Shown: in pieces, positions 1 to 8,648 of the stretch
Position numbering within the stretch: position 1 is the stretch's first letter
Layout: every line of letters begins with the position of its first letter
DNA from: DATJZH01 sp052146815
GTDB lineage: Bacteria > Actinomycetota > Actinomycetes > Streptosporangiales > Streptosporangiaceae
Length of the DNA: 64,000 bases
Reading direction: 5' to 3'
Assembly: GCA_052146815.1 (NCBI GenBank)
Contig: JBKQMG010000275.1
Location: 1 to 64,000, forward strand
Position numbers and translations under genes: made by a program
The notes under the pieces: generated by a model
Told to the model about the DNA's origin: nothing
Seen by the model: only the letters and a program-made list of their open reading frames with translations
Databases searched by the model: none

Positions 1-229
1 GGACGTAAGCCTGATGGCCGGTGTCGAACAGGAGAATGTCCTCGGGCGACTTGAAGACCCGGTGCAGCGCAAGCGTCAGCTCTACAACACCGAGGTTCGA
101 ACCGAGGTGCCCACCGGTACGCGACACCGCCTCCACGATGAAGTCGCGGATCTCGGCCGCGAGTTGGTCGCACTCGACGAGCGAGAGGGCCTTGAGGTCG
201 GAAGGTGAGTGGATGGAGTCGAGGATCAT
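1..229 (-). CDS. dxs: 1-deoxy-D-xylulose-5-phosphate synthase, N-terminal part (partial)
   Basis: Reading leftwards from the ATG at 229, the frame stays open to the window edge (76 codons) and gives the N-terminus of DXS. It starts MILDSIHSPSDLKALSL and carries SRTGGHLGSNLGVVELTLAL, then FDTGHQAYV, the thiamine-diphosphate/substrate-binding start of the family. DXS condenses pyruvate and glyceraldehyde-3-phosphate, the first step of the non-mevalonate isoprenoid pathway, in the cytoplasm. No strong ribosome site precedes the ATG, but the start position fits actinobacterial homologues. The rest of the gene lies outside the window. It is divergent from egtA. Confidence 0.93.
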   Translation of the reverse strand, partial: MILDSIHSPSDLKALSLVECDQLAAEIRDFIVEAVSRTGGHLGSNLGVVELTLALHRVFKSPEDILLFDTGHQAYV

Positions 230-461
230 GACTGAGCGCCTAGCTTCAGGCTACCGGACCGGCGCACTGGTCAGTGCGCCGCCCCCGGCGTCTGCGCGCA
301 GCGCCCCTCCGCCCCAGGGTGCGCTGACAGAGGCACTAGGTAAAGTGGGTATTACCGCTAGCGGAGAGCAGCGGTGAGTACCAAGGACGGCTGTTCCGGT
401 CGCCCCGCACCGACCCGCGGCAGACATCATGGTCTGCCGGTCCGGACCTGGAGGGGTCTTC

Positions 462-1751
462 ATGGCCGTACAGCACGCTGCAGATGAGGCCGATCTGGCC
501 GAGCCGCTGACCGTCGACGCGGCCTACGCCCGGTCGCACCAGGCGGCACTTGCTGAGTCGACGATCGGCGCGGTAGGCCTGGAGATCGAGAGCCACGTCG
601 TGGACCTCGACTCGCCGGTCGATCCCGTCACCTGGGACCGGCTCGACCCGATGCCCGGTGTGATCGCCGCCGCAGGCACGCGAAGCGCCGTCACCCTGGA
701 GCCTGGCGGTCAGCTTGAGCTGTCCGGGCCGCCCGCTGCGGGCATCCTGGCCGCCGTCACGGAACTGCAGGACGAATGCCAGCGGGCCCGGCAAGCCCTG
801 GGCGACCTTCGCCTCGGCGTCGCTCCCGCCGGCGCCGACCCTCTGCGGCCGCCCCGGCGGGTCAATCCGCGCCCGCGCTACCGGGCTATGGAGCAGCATT
901 ACGGCGCCACCGGCCGGGCATCGGCGGGCGCGGTCATGATGAACTCCACCGCCGCGATCCAGGTCAATCTGCAGGCCGGACCGCGGCACGGGTGGGCTGA
1001 GCGGGTGGCGCGCGCTTACCGGCTCGGCCCGACGCTGGTGGCGATGTCGGCGAGTTCGCCCTGGCTGCGTGGTCGCGACACGGGCTGGAAGTCGGCGCGG
1101 CAGTGGGCGTGGAGCGGACTCGACTCGCGGGCATGCGGCCCGGTGCCCGGCTGCATGGCGCCAGACGCAGGATCCGATGACGCCCTCGATCCCGCTTCAG
1201 CCTGGGCTCGCTACGCGCTGCGCGCCCCCGTCGCCTTTACCCGCGCGAAAGGGGACGATCTTACGCCTGTGCGCACGTGCGTCTCATTCCAGCAGTGGGC
1301 CAGCGGCACAGTCCGGCTGGGCGGCCGGGCGCCGACCGCGGCCGACCTCGATATTCACCTGACCACGCTGTTCCCGCCGGTCAGGCTGCGCGGCTACCTG
1401 GAGCTGCGTTATCTCGACATGACCGCGCCGCGGTGGTGGCCGGCCATCGCGGCCGTCGTCACCACGCTCATGGACGACCCCGTCGCGGCTGACATGGCGA
1501 CCGATGCCACCGAGCGCGCGGCCCGGCTGTGGGCGGAGTCGGCACGCTGCGGCCTGGACGACGCCGCGCTGGCTGAATCCGCGCGCCGCTGCGTGGAAAT
1601 CGCCGCCGCGCGAGTGCCCGCGCAGCTCGCCCCCGCGGTAGCTGACCTGGCCGAGCTGATCGAGTCAGGGCGCTGCCCCGGCGACCTGCTCGCCCAGCGC
1701 ATCACCGAGATCGGACCACGCGCCGCCTTCGAGGAGCTGACTCATGCATGA
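462..1751 (+). CDS. egtA: Glutamate-cysteine ligase of ergothioneine biosynthesis (EgtA)
   Basis: A 429-residue GCS2-type ligase that makes gamma-glutamylcysteine, the sulfur donor for ergothioneine. Visible motifs are GLEIESHVVD near residue 38, EPGGQLELSGPP near 85, NSTAAIQVNLQAG near 165 and the DTGWKSARQWAW segment. An upstream in-frame ATG exists at 429, but the ATG at 462 has GGAGGGG five bases before it (450-456) and is preferred. The stop overlaps the start of egtB by 8 bp, so the two are probably translationally coupled. General GshA activity cannot be excluded from sequence, but the egtB/egtC neighbours make the ergothioneine role the best reading. Confidence 0.93.
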   Translation: MAVQHAADEADLAEPLTVDAAYARSHQAALAESTIGAVGLEIESHVVDLDSPVDPVTWDRLDPMPGVIAAAGTRSAVTLEPGGQLELSGPPAAGILAAVTELQDECQRARQALGDLRLGVAPAGADPLRPPRRVNPRPRYRAMEQHYGATGRASAGAVMMNSTAAIQVNLQAGPRHGWAERVARAYRLGPTLVAMSASSPWLRGRDTGWKSARQWAWSGLDSRACGPVPGCMAPDAGSDDALDPASAWARYALRAPVAFTRAKGDDLTPVRTCVSFQQWASGTVRLGGRAPTAADLDIHLTTLFPPVRLRGYLELRYLDMTAPRWWPAIAAVVTTLMDDPVAADMATDATERAARLWAESARCGLDDAALAESARRCVEIAAARVPAQLAPAVADLAELIESGRCPGDLLAQRITEIGPRAAFEELTHA

Positions 1752-3006
1752 GGACGTAGTCCGCGGGCTGGAGCGCGCCCGCGCACGCACGCTCGAGCTG
1801 ACCGACCTGGACGAGCCGACGCTGGTGGCCCAGCACGACCCGCTGATGAGCCCGCTGGTCTGGGACCTCGCGCACGTCGGCCAGCAGGAGGAGCTCTGGC
1901 TGCTGCGCGGCGGCGATCCCGGCCGGCCGGGGATGCTGGCCCCGGATGTGGACTCGCTGTATGACGCGTTCAAGCACCGCCGTGCCGACCGGCCCTCGCT
2001 GCCGCTGCTGCCGCCCGTCGAGGCCCGCGCGTACGACCATGAGGTGCGCGGCCGGGTGCTTGACGTGCTGGAGCGCACCCGCGAAGAGGACCTGTTCACC
2101 GCGGGCATGGTCGTCCAGCACGAAGAGCAGCACGACGAGACGATGCTCGCGACGCTCCAGCTCCGGCAGGGACCGCCCGTCCTGCTGGAACGACGGGCCC
2201 TGCCAGCTGGCCGCGACGTCGGCGGCGAGCGCGTCTTCGTCGCCGGGGGCCCGTTCGTGCTCGGCGTTAATGCCGCCAGCGAGCCGTTCTCGCTCGACAA
2301 CGAGCGCCCCGCCCGCACCGCCGACGCCGGGCCGTTCTGGATCGGCCGGGTGCCGGTCAGCAACCGGCAGTGGCGCGGCTTCATCGGCGACGGCGGCTAC
2401 CAGCGCCAGGAGCTGTGGTCCGCAGCCGGCTGGGCGCACCGGAAGCAAGCCGGCCTGGAACTGCCGAAGTTCTGGACGGCGGAGGGCACCCGGCGGCGCT
2501 TCGGCGTCGAGGAGGACGTCCCGCCGGATGAGCCGGTCCAGCACATCTGCTATTTCGAGGCGGAAGCGTTCGCCCGCTGGTCCGGCGCCCGGCTGCCGAC
2601 CGAGGTCGAATGGGAGAAGGCCTGCGCCTGGGACCCCGCCACGGGAACCCGCCGCAAGTGGCCATGGGGCTCGGCCGCGCCCACCGCGGAGCTCGCCAAC
2701 CTGGGCGGCGCCGGGCTGCGGCCCGCCCCTCTTGGCGCCTGCCCGTCGGGAGCGTCGGCCTACGGCGCCGAGCAGATGATCGGTGACGTGTGGGAGTGGA
2801 CGTCGTCGGACTTCACGCCATGGCCGGGGTTCACGCCGATGATCTACCGCGATTACAGCGAGCCGTTCTTCGGCGGCGACTACAAGGTGCTGCGCGGCGG
2901 CTCGTGGGCGGCGGCCGCGTCGGTGATCCGGCCCTCGTTCCGCAACTGGGACCACCCGATCAGGCGCCAGATCTTCACCGGGCTGCGGCTGGCCTGGGAC
3001 GCCTGA
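1744..3006 (+). CDS. egtB: Hercynine sulfoxide synthase (EgtB)
   Basis: A 420-residue protein with an N-terminal DinB-like domain and a C-terminal formylglycine-generating-enzyme-like (FGE-sulfatase) domain, the EgtB architecture. The iron ligands appear as the His in WDLAHVGQQEELW and the two His of QHEEQHDETM. The FGE part runs from about residue 160, with GPFWIGRVPVSNRQW, RLPTEVEWEKA, GDVWEWTSSDF and VLRGGSW. Family members use O2 and non-haem iron to join gamma-glutamylcysteine to hercynine. The gene overlaps egtA by 8 bp and its TGA directly abuts the GTG of egtC. Confidence 0.95.
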   Translation: MHEDVVRGLERARARTLELTDLDEPTLVAQHDPLMSPLVWDLAHVGQQEELWLLRGGDPGRPGMLAPDVDSLYDAFKHRRADRPSLPLLPPVEARAYDHEVRGRVLDVLERTREEDLFTAGMVVQHEEQHDETMLATLQLRQGPPVLLERRALPAGRDVGGERVFVAGGPFVLGVNAASEPFSLDNERPARTADAGPFWIGRVPVSNRQWRGFIGDGGYQRQELWSAAGWAHRKQAGLELPKFWTAEGTRRRFGVEEDVPPDEPVQHICYFEAEAFARWSGARLPTEVEWEKACAWDPATGTRRKWPWGSAAPTAELANLGGAGLRPAPLGACPSGASAYGAEQMIGDVWEWTSSDFTPWPGFTPMIYRDYSEPFFGGDYKVLRGGSWAAAASVIRPSFRNWDHPIRRQIFTGLRLAWDA

Positions 3007-3699
3007 GTGTGCCGGCACCTCGCCTGGCTGGGTGCGCCCCGCTCGCTCGGCGAGCTGCTGCTCGAGCCGGAGCACGGCCTGCTTGTGCAGTCCTACGCCC
3101 CGCGGCGGCAGCGCAACGGCCGGATGAACGCAGACGGCTGGGGAGTGGGCTTCTTCTCCGGCGTGCGTCCCGAGCCTGCCCGCTGGCGCTCCAGCCGGCC
3201 GCTGTGGGGCGACGCGTCCTTCGCCTCGGTGGCGCCGGTGATCTCCTCGGGCTGCGTGCTGGCGGCCGTCCGCTCGGCCACGGCGGGGATGCCCGCCGAC
3301 GAGACCGCCGCCGCGCCGTTCCAGTCGGGCCGGTGGCTGCTGTCGCACAACGGCGTCGTGGACCGGACGGCCCTCGGGCCGCATCCGGCGGCGGAGTCCG
3401 CCTGCGACTCCGCCCTGCTGGCCGCGCACCTTTTCGGCTTCGGGCCCGAGCGGGCCGGTGAGTTCGTCGCCGCGCTCGCCCGGCGCGACCCGGGGGCCCG
3501 GCTCAACCTGCTGCTCACCGACGGCCAGCGGGTTCTGGCCACCCGGTGGAATGACACGCTGAGCCTTCTGCGTGCCGACGACGGCGTGGTGATCGCGAGC
3601 GAGCCCTACGACGACGACCCGCGCTGGACTGACGTCCCCGACCATCACCTGGTCGAGGTCACGCCCGGTGAAGTCACCCTCACCGCTCTGTCGGCGTGA
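3007..3699 (+). CDS. egtC: Gamma-glutamyl hercynylcysteine sulfoxide amidohydrolase (EgtC)
   Basis: A 230-residue class-II (Ntn) glutamine-amidotransferase-like hydrolase. The GTG start follows the egtB stop without a gap, and residue 2 is Cys (MCRHLAWLG), the nucleophile exposed after Met removal. NADGWGVGFF and LLSHNGVVD are the usual family signatures. It removes the glutamyl group from the EgtB product. In many actinobacteria egtD follows next, but here the next DNA (3700 onward) is decayed and runs the other way, so the operon ends at egtC. Confidence 0.93.
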   Translation: MCRHLAWLGAPRSLGELLLEPEHGLLVQSYAPRRQRNGRMNADGWGVGFFSGVRPEPARWRSSRPLWGDASFASVAPVISSGCVLAAVRSATAGMPADETAAAPFQSGRWLLSHNGVVDRTALGPHPAAESACDSALLAAHLFGFGPERAGEFVAALARRDPGARLNLLLTDGQRVLATRWNDTLSLLRADDGVVIASEPYDDDPRWTDVPDHHLVEVTPGEVTLTALSA

Positions 3700-3707
3700 C
3701 TGGCGAC

Positions 3708-4545
3708 CTAAAAGAAGAGCATCTGGTGGATCGCGGCGACGACGCCGGCGGCGCCCGCGCACAGGGCCAGCACCCGCAGGCGGCTGCGCCCTGCTCGCAG
3801 CAGGATCAGCACGGCGAGCAGGTAGACCTCGTCGATGGACCGCAGATCGGCATGCCCAGTCCAGAAGCCGGCCGACAAGACGCCGAGCTCGACGAGGAAC
3901 GCCGCAAACGCGATCCGCTCATAGGAGCGAACCTGTGCGGAGCGCATGGCGGCGAGGGCGGCCATGACGAACGTTGTCAGCACGCCGACCTCAAGGAACC
4001 AGATAAAGGCTGTCCCGGCAGGCGGCGAGAGCAAGCCGACATTCATCCGGACGGCGTCGGCGAATTCGCCGAACGGCAGCCCGCTGCTGGAATTGCTGCC
4101 GAGGCCTGCCGCCAGGAGGAAAGTACCGGTGACGATCCGCAGGACGAGGCCACGCGCAGAAGGCGGCGGCCGGCAGCGCCCACGCCAGGTCGGCGGCGCT
4201 GGGCGTGACCCGGCGCCGGGCCATGTCGATCAGCCTGCTGAGGCACACGGCCAGCGGCATGATCAAGACGGTCTCGCGGGTCAGGGCCCCGTAGGCGAAC
4301 AGCAGCCCGGCGAGGACCGGGCGGCCGCGGCGGCAGGCCAGGATTCCGCTGACCAGGCAGGCGGCCGCGACTGGCTCGGTCAGGTCACAGCCGATGCTGA
4401 TGAAGAATCCGAGATAGCCGGCCAGCAGCAGGCCCCACAGCGCGTGACGGCCGCAGTCACGGGCGAGCATCCCGCCGGCCACCCCGAGGACGGCGAGCGC
4501 GAGCAGGTTGACGACCACGAGGGCGAGGGGCACAGCGATGCCGCC
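3708..4545 (-). pseudogene. Truncated, frameshifted polytopic membrane protein resembling AZOBR_p60025-type glycopolymer proteins
   Basis: Two minus-strand frames join into one hydrophobic protein. The upstream frame (from about 4533) reads LALVVVNLLALAVLG and contains YGALTRETVLIMPLAV. Near 4148 it must shift one base to continue as LRIVTGTFLLAAGLG and end in the last 112 residues at 3708. At least six membrane spans are visible. The ALTRETVL segment recalls the AZOBR_p60025 family linked to cell-surface glycopolymers, an assignment made from memory. The N-terminal third is missing: at about 4540 the sequence runs directly into a glycosyltransferase fragment. With a missing start, a frameshift and a chimeric 5' end, this is read as a remnant. 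Confidence 0.7.
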
Positions 4546-4850
4546 CGGTACACCGCGGGCAGCCGCTCGTCGGCCACCTCCGGGACCAGCCGCACCCGGC
4601 CGGTCAGCCCCAGGCGCTCGATGAGCGCCGGCAGCGGGTCGGGAAGCTGTGATCGACCTGACCCACGATGACGAGGCTGACGTGCGCGGGCATCGAGGCC
4701 AGCGCCCGGACCAGGATCGGGTGGTTCTTGCACGGGCGGCGGGCGCCGACCGTGCGGATAAAATTCTCCGGCAGCAGGTATCGTCCGCGGACGTCGGCCA
4801 CGGCGCCGGCGGCGGCGCGATGACCGCAGGCCCGGCATGTCACCTGGCGC
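4545..4850 (-). pseudogene. Fragment of a GT4-family glycosyltransferase
   Basis: About 100 codons of a group-1 glycosyltransferase in two frames. One gives LLPENFIRTVGARRPCKNHP and LVIVGQVDHSFP. After a shift near 4655 the other gives PALIERLGLTGRVRLVPEV and LPAVYRAAS. The same region in the intact gene at 37694-38866 reads LPDRFILTVGAHRPHKNHD and LPAVYRAAS, so this is a decayed relative of that gene. The acceptor domain and the C-terminal part are absent. The right end abuts the 3' end of the dioxygenase gene and the left end abuts the membrane-protein remnant. No function is expected. Confidence 0.8.
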
Positions 4851-5819
4851 TCAGGAAGAGTGCTCCTGCTGGCGGGCGAGTACAAGGTCGAAGGTCACTT
4901 TCGACCAGGGCCCGTCGAGGGTGCGGTCGTCGGGGCCGGGTCCGGCGGGCTGCTCGGCGAACTCGACGATGAGGCTGTCCTTGACGCCGAAGACCGCGTC
5001 GCGGTCCAGGTACGGGTCGCCCGCGACGAAGATGTGGGTGATGAGCGTCCGGTAGCCGGGTGCGTCGACCCGGAAGTGCAGATGCGCGGGCCGCATCGGG
5101 CCCCGGCCGGCCGCCGCGAGCAGGTCACCAACCGGGCCGTCGTCGGGAATCGGGTACGGGGCCGGGTGCACCGACCAGAACCGGAACTCACCGCCAGGCC
5201 CATTGCGCAGCCAGCCGCGCGCCGCCGTCCGGCTGTCGTCGTACTGGACGTCGTAGAAGCCGTCCTCGTCGGCTTCCCAGACCTCGATCCGGGCGCCGGC
5301 CACGGGCGTCCCGTCGGTGCCCCGGACCGTGCCGCTGACATGGCACGGCTGTCCCCTGGCGCCGCCCGCGATGTCACCGCCGAGCGGAATCTGCGGCGCG
5401 CCCGATACGAAGAACGGCCCCAGCACCGTCGAGTCCGTCGCGCCTGCCGAGGCCGGGGCGTTGATGGCCACGGTCAGCATCGACAGCCCGAGCACATCCG
5501 AGAGCAGGATGAACTCCTGCCGCCGGTCGTCGGTGATGTGCCCGGCGCGAGTCAGGAACTCGATCGCCAGGGCCCATTCCGCCTCGGTGAGCCGGATGTC
5601 GCGGGCGAACGCGTGCAGGTGGCGGACCAGGCTCTGCATCACCTCGCGGTAACGCGGCGAGTCCGCGCCGCTGAAGCTGGCGACCACCTCGCCGGTGACG
5701 GCCTGCTCGGTGCCGGCCTGCTCGGTGAGCACCTCGCCGGGGGCCGCGCCCTCGGTAACCACCGCGTTCTCGCTTGCGGTCCGCCCGGCCGCACCGCAGC
5801 TGCCCGCCTGCTGTGTCAC
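4851..5819 (-). CDS. Intradiol ring-cleavage dioxygenase (hydroxyquinol/catechol 1,2-dioxygenase type)
   Basis: A 322-residue protein starting at a GTG with AAGGAGA just upstream. An N-terminal helical dimerisation region (about residues 55-120) precedes the catalytic beta-sandwich. The Fe(III) ligands expected for the family are visible as Tyr189 (ADEDGFYDVQ), Tyr222 (PAPYPIPDD), and His246 and His248 (RPAHLHFRV), with spacing matching catechol 1,2-dioxygenase. The enzyme cleaves a catechol-type ring between its hydroxyls to a muconate or maleylacetate product. The overall look is closer to hydroxyquinol 1,2-dioxygenases, but the substrate cannot be fixed. No other aromatic-degradation genes are adjacent, so it may act alone or scavenge. 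Confidence 0.88.
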   Translation of the reverse strand: MTQQAGSCGAAGRTASENAVVTEGAAPGEVLTEQAGTEQAVTGEVVASFSGADSPRYREVMQSLVRHLHAFARDIRLTEAEWALAIEFLTRAGHITDDRRQEFILLSDVLGLSMLTVAINAPASAGATDSTVLGPFFVSGAPQIPLGGDIAGGARGQPCHVSGTVRGTDGTPVAGARIEVWEADEDGFYDVQYDDSRTAARGWLRNGPGGEFRFWSVHPAPYPIPDDGPVGDLLAAAGRGPMRPAHLHFRVDAPGYRTLITHIFVAGDPYLDRDAVFGVKDSLIVEFAEQPAGPGPDDRTLDGPWSKVTFDLVLARQQEHSS

Positions 5820-5993
5820 AGCGTCTCCTTCCGGTGGCCCGCGGCAGCAACGGTACTTCGTGCGGGCGATCCTGCTCCAGGCGGGAAGGCGGCGCGCGGG
5901 GGCCGCATGGCGTCGTTACGCGAGCCCGAGGCCGGCGCGCGGAAAGCGGCAAGCACCGGCGACCGGAGCCCCCGCTGGTAGCCTTTGGGCCCT

Positions 5994-7799
5994 GTGACTA
6001 TCCCCGCTTCCGCTCTCGGCGACGAGGAGAGCCGCCCCGGCGTTCCCGTCCGGCCTGATCTGCTGCTGTCCCTGCGAAGCTGGCAGAAGGACGCCTACCA
6101 CGCCTACTTCCGCTCGCCGCGGCGCGACTTCCTGCTGGTCGCGACCCCTGGCGCCGGAAAGACCGCCTGGGCCCTGACGGTCGCGGCCGAGCTTCTGGCC
6201 CGGCGGGAGATCGCCACCCTCACCGTGGTCACGCCGACCGAGCACCTCAAGCACCAGTGGGCCCTCGCCGCGCACGCGATGGGCATCTCGCTGGACTCGG
6301 CCTACCGCAACGCGCAGGGACGCGCCTCCGCCGACTACACCGGCGTGGCGGTGACCTACGCCCAGGTGGCGGCGCATCCGGCGCTGCACCGTCAGCGCAC
6401 GCTTAACCGGCGCACCCTGGTGATCTTCGACGAGATTCACCATGCCGGCGACGCGCTGTCGTGGGGCGAGGCGGTCAGGGAGGCCTTCGAGCCGGCGAAA
6501 CGGCGCCTCGGGCTGACCGGGACCCCGTTTCGCAGCGATACCAATCCCATCCCGTTCGTCACCTACCTGCAGGAGCCCGGCGGCAGCCGGCGCAGCGCGT
6601 CCGACTTCGTGTACGGCTACGGGCCGGCGCTGGACGACGGCGTCGTCCGGCCGGTGATCTTCCTCGCCTATTCCGGCGAGATGCGCTGGCGGGCGCGGGC
6701 CGGCGACGAGGTCACCGGCACGCTGGGCGCCCCGATGACCCCCGATCAGCTCGCCCAGGCCTGGCGGACCGCGCTGGACCCCGAGGGGGCCTGGATCGTC
6801 CGGGTGCTGGAAGCCGCGGACCGGCGCCTGGCCGAGGTGCGCCGCGGCATGCCGGACGCGGCCGGGCTGGTCATCGCCGGCGACCACGCCGATGCGCGCG
6901 CGTATGCCGCGCTGCTGCGGCGCATCACCGGCGCCCGGCCCGTCGTGGTGCTCTCCGACGACCCCTCGGCCAGCCGGAAGATCGGCCAGTTCGCGGCGTC
7001 GGGCGACCGGTGGATGGTCGCGGTGCGGATGGTGTCCGAGGGCGTGGACATCCCGCGGCTGGCCGTCGGCGTGTATGCGACCAGCGTCGGCACCGCGCTG
7101 TTCTTCGCCCAGGCGGTGGGGCGGTTCGTCCGGGCGCGCCAGCGCGGCGAGACGGCGTCGGTGTTCCTGCCGTCCATCCCGGTGCTGCTCGGCTACGCGG
7201 CGGAACTCGAGGCCGAGCGGGACCACGTGCTCAGCCGCAAGGGCGGCGACGCGCCGGAGGAGGACGAGCTCGCCCGGGCGCAGCGCCAGCGCGACACCCC
7301 CGATCAGCTCGACGAGGCCCCGTTCAAGGCCCTGGAGGCATCCGCGCATTTCGACCGGGTGCTCTACGACGGCGCTGAATTCGGCGCGACGCACGAGGAG
7401 GAGGATTTCCTCGGCCTGCCGGGGCTGCTGGAGCCCGAGCAGGTCGCGCTGCTGCTGCGCAGGCGGCAGGCCAGCCGGCTCGCCAGCGCCGGCCCGGCCG
7501 GGCAGGCTCGCCAGGGCGCCGGCGCCCTGGCCGGAAACCCGGTACCGGCCGCCGCGGCAGTCCCGGCCCAGGGCGGTGCCGCGCCGCCGCCGGCCGCCAC
7601 TGCCCGCCAGACGCTCGGCGCCCTGCGCAAGGAACTGAACGGGCTGGTCGCCGCGTGGCATCACCGGACCGGTCAGGCGCACGGAGTCACGCACGCGGAG
7701 CTGCGGCGAGCCTGCGGCGGCCCGGCGCTGCCGCAGGCCACGGCCGAGCAGATCAGGGCGCGCATCGACATGATGCACCGCTGGGCCTCGGCTCGCTGA
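5994..7799 (+). CDS. Superfamily 2 DEAD/DEAH helicase (XPB/SSL2-like)
   Basis: About 601 residues. The N-terminal RecA domain has LRSWQKDAYHAYF, Walker A TPGAGKT, motif II DEIHH and motif III LTGTPFRS. The second RecA domain has RMVSEGVDIPRL and QAVGRFVRAR (motif VI). A C-terminal Ala/Pro-rich linker and a short helical tail follow. The fold is that of bacterial XPB/ERCC3-like helicases, which act on DNA in repair or transcription, but the specific job is unknown. A TTG at 5985 is in frame upstream; GTG at 5994 is preferred on codon grounds. No clear ribosome site is seen. Confidence 0.85.
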   Translation: MTIPASALGDEESRPGVPVRPDLLLSLRSWQKDAYHAYFRSPRRDFLLVATPGAGKTAWALTVAAELLARREIATLTVVTPTEHLKHQWALAAHAMGISLDSAYRNAQGRASADYTGVAVTYAQVAAHPALHRQRTLNRRTLVIFDEIHHAGDALSWGEAVREAFEPAKRRLGLTGTPFRSDTNPIPFVTYLQEPGGSRRSASDFVYGYGPALDDGVVRPVIFLAYSGEMRWRARAGDEVTGTLGAPMTPDQLAQAWRTALDPEGAWIVRVLEAADRRLAEVRRGMPDAAGLVIAGDHADARAYAALLRRITGARPVVVLSDDPSASRKIGQFAASGDRWMVAVRMVSEGVDIPRLAVGVYATSVGTALFFAQAVGRFVRARQRGETASVFLPSIPVLLGYAAELEAERDHVLSRKGGDAPEEDELARAQRQRDTPDQLDEAPFKALEASAHFDRVLYDGAEFGATHEEEDFLGLPGLLEPEQVALLLRRRQASRLASAGPAGQARQGAGALAGNPVPAAAAVPAQGGAAPPPAATARQTLGALRKELNGLVAAWHHRTGQAHGVTHAELRRACGGPALPQATAEQIRARIDMMHRWASAR

Positions 7800-7878
7800 C
7801 CTGCACCCACCCGCTGACCGGCGCAGCCCGCGCCGCAGGACGGGGAAACGGCAGTGCCCGGCTCCGGCAGGAGATCCG

Positions 7879-8541
7879 CTACACGCGGCAGCTCAGCTCG
7901 ACGCCGTCGGCGATCGGGAATGCGACGCTCACATACCCGCTGGCCGGGTCCCGGACATACCCCAGGTAATCGGCGAGCTGCGCCGCGAATGCGCCGGTGT
8001 CATCGGCCGCGACCAGCGCCCCCGGCGCCAGGTGCGGCTCGATCACCCGCAGCACATCCAGATAGAGCTCTTTCCAGCCATCGAGCAGGACAAATTCCAC
8101 CGGGCCGGCGATAGCCGCCAGTGTTTCCAGCGCGTCGCCGGCGATGACCTCGGCCACGCCGGCCAGGCCGGCCTCCGCGAGGTTCTCGCGCGCCTGCCGG
8201 GCCTTGACCGGATTTAACTCGGTGCTGAGCACTCGCCCGGTCCCGTTGTCGCGGACCGCGGCCGCCAGGTGCAAGGTCGCGATGCCGAACGAGGTGCCGA
8301 ACTCGATGACCGTCGCAGGCCGGGCCGCGCGGACGAGCGAGTAGAGCAGCCGCCCGCTCTGCGGCGAGACCGGAATGTACAGCGCCCCGAAAAGCTCGGC
8401 CCGCTGCCGGGCCGTCCCCGAGCCCAGTACCTCGCCGTGCTCGCGGGCGATTTCGGCGAGCAGCGCGTCGTCGCCCTCCGCCGCCGTGAACAGCCGGTCG
8501 ATGACCGTGCGGACGGCCGGCTCAGCTAACGAATTACTCAT
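7879..8541 (-). CDS. Class I SAM-dependent methyltransferase (O-methyltransferase type)
   Basis: A 220-residue Rossmann-fold methyltransferase. Motif I is VIEFGTSFGIATLHLAAAV, the acidic loop is STELNPVKARQA, and motif IV is VEFVLLDGWKELYLDVLRVI, as in catechol-type O-methyltransferases and related families. An N-terminal helical region precedes the core. The substrate is unknown. It is not EgtD: it lacks the histidine-methyltransferase architecture and is too short. It is convergent with the helicase and divergent from ppc. Confidence 0.8.
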   Translation of the reverse strand: MSNSLAEPAVRTVIDRLFTAAEGDDALLAEIAREHGEVLGSGTARQRAELFGALYIPVSPQSGRLLYSLVRAARPATVIEFGTSFGIATLHLAAAVRDNGTGRVLSTELNPVKARQARENLAEAGLAGVAEVIAGDALETLAAIAGPVEFVLLDGWKELYLDVLRVIEPHLAPGALVAADDTGAFAAQLADYLGYVRDPASGYVSVAFPIADGVELSCRV

Positions 8542-8648
8542 AACTGAGGATGTTAGGCTGGATAACAGGATTTCGGGCCGCCGGGAGCGGGCCGCCGGTG
8601 ACGGACCGCCCGCGACGGGCCCGCGCGGGTCTCGCTACGCTTGTGCTC

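Noticed and set aside
1702..3762. A 686-codon minus-strand open frame opposite egtB-egtC
   Set aside because: Arg/Gly/Pro-rich with no domain; it is the mirror of high-GC third positions in the real genes.
5916..7778. A 620-codon minus-strand frame opposite the helicase
   Set aside because: Low-complexity composition and complete overlap with a protein that has all helicase motifs.
7879..8541. Methyltransferase as the missing EgtD
   Set aside because: It has the small O-methyltransferase core, lacks the EgtD-type domain layout and length, and is 4 kb away on the other strand.
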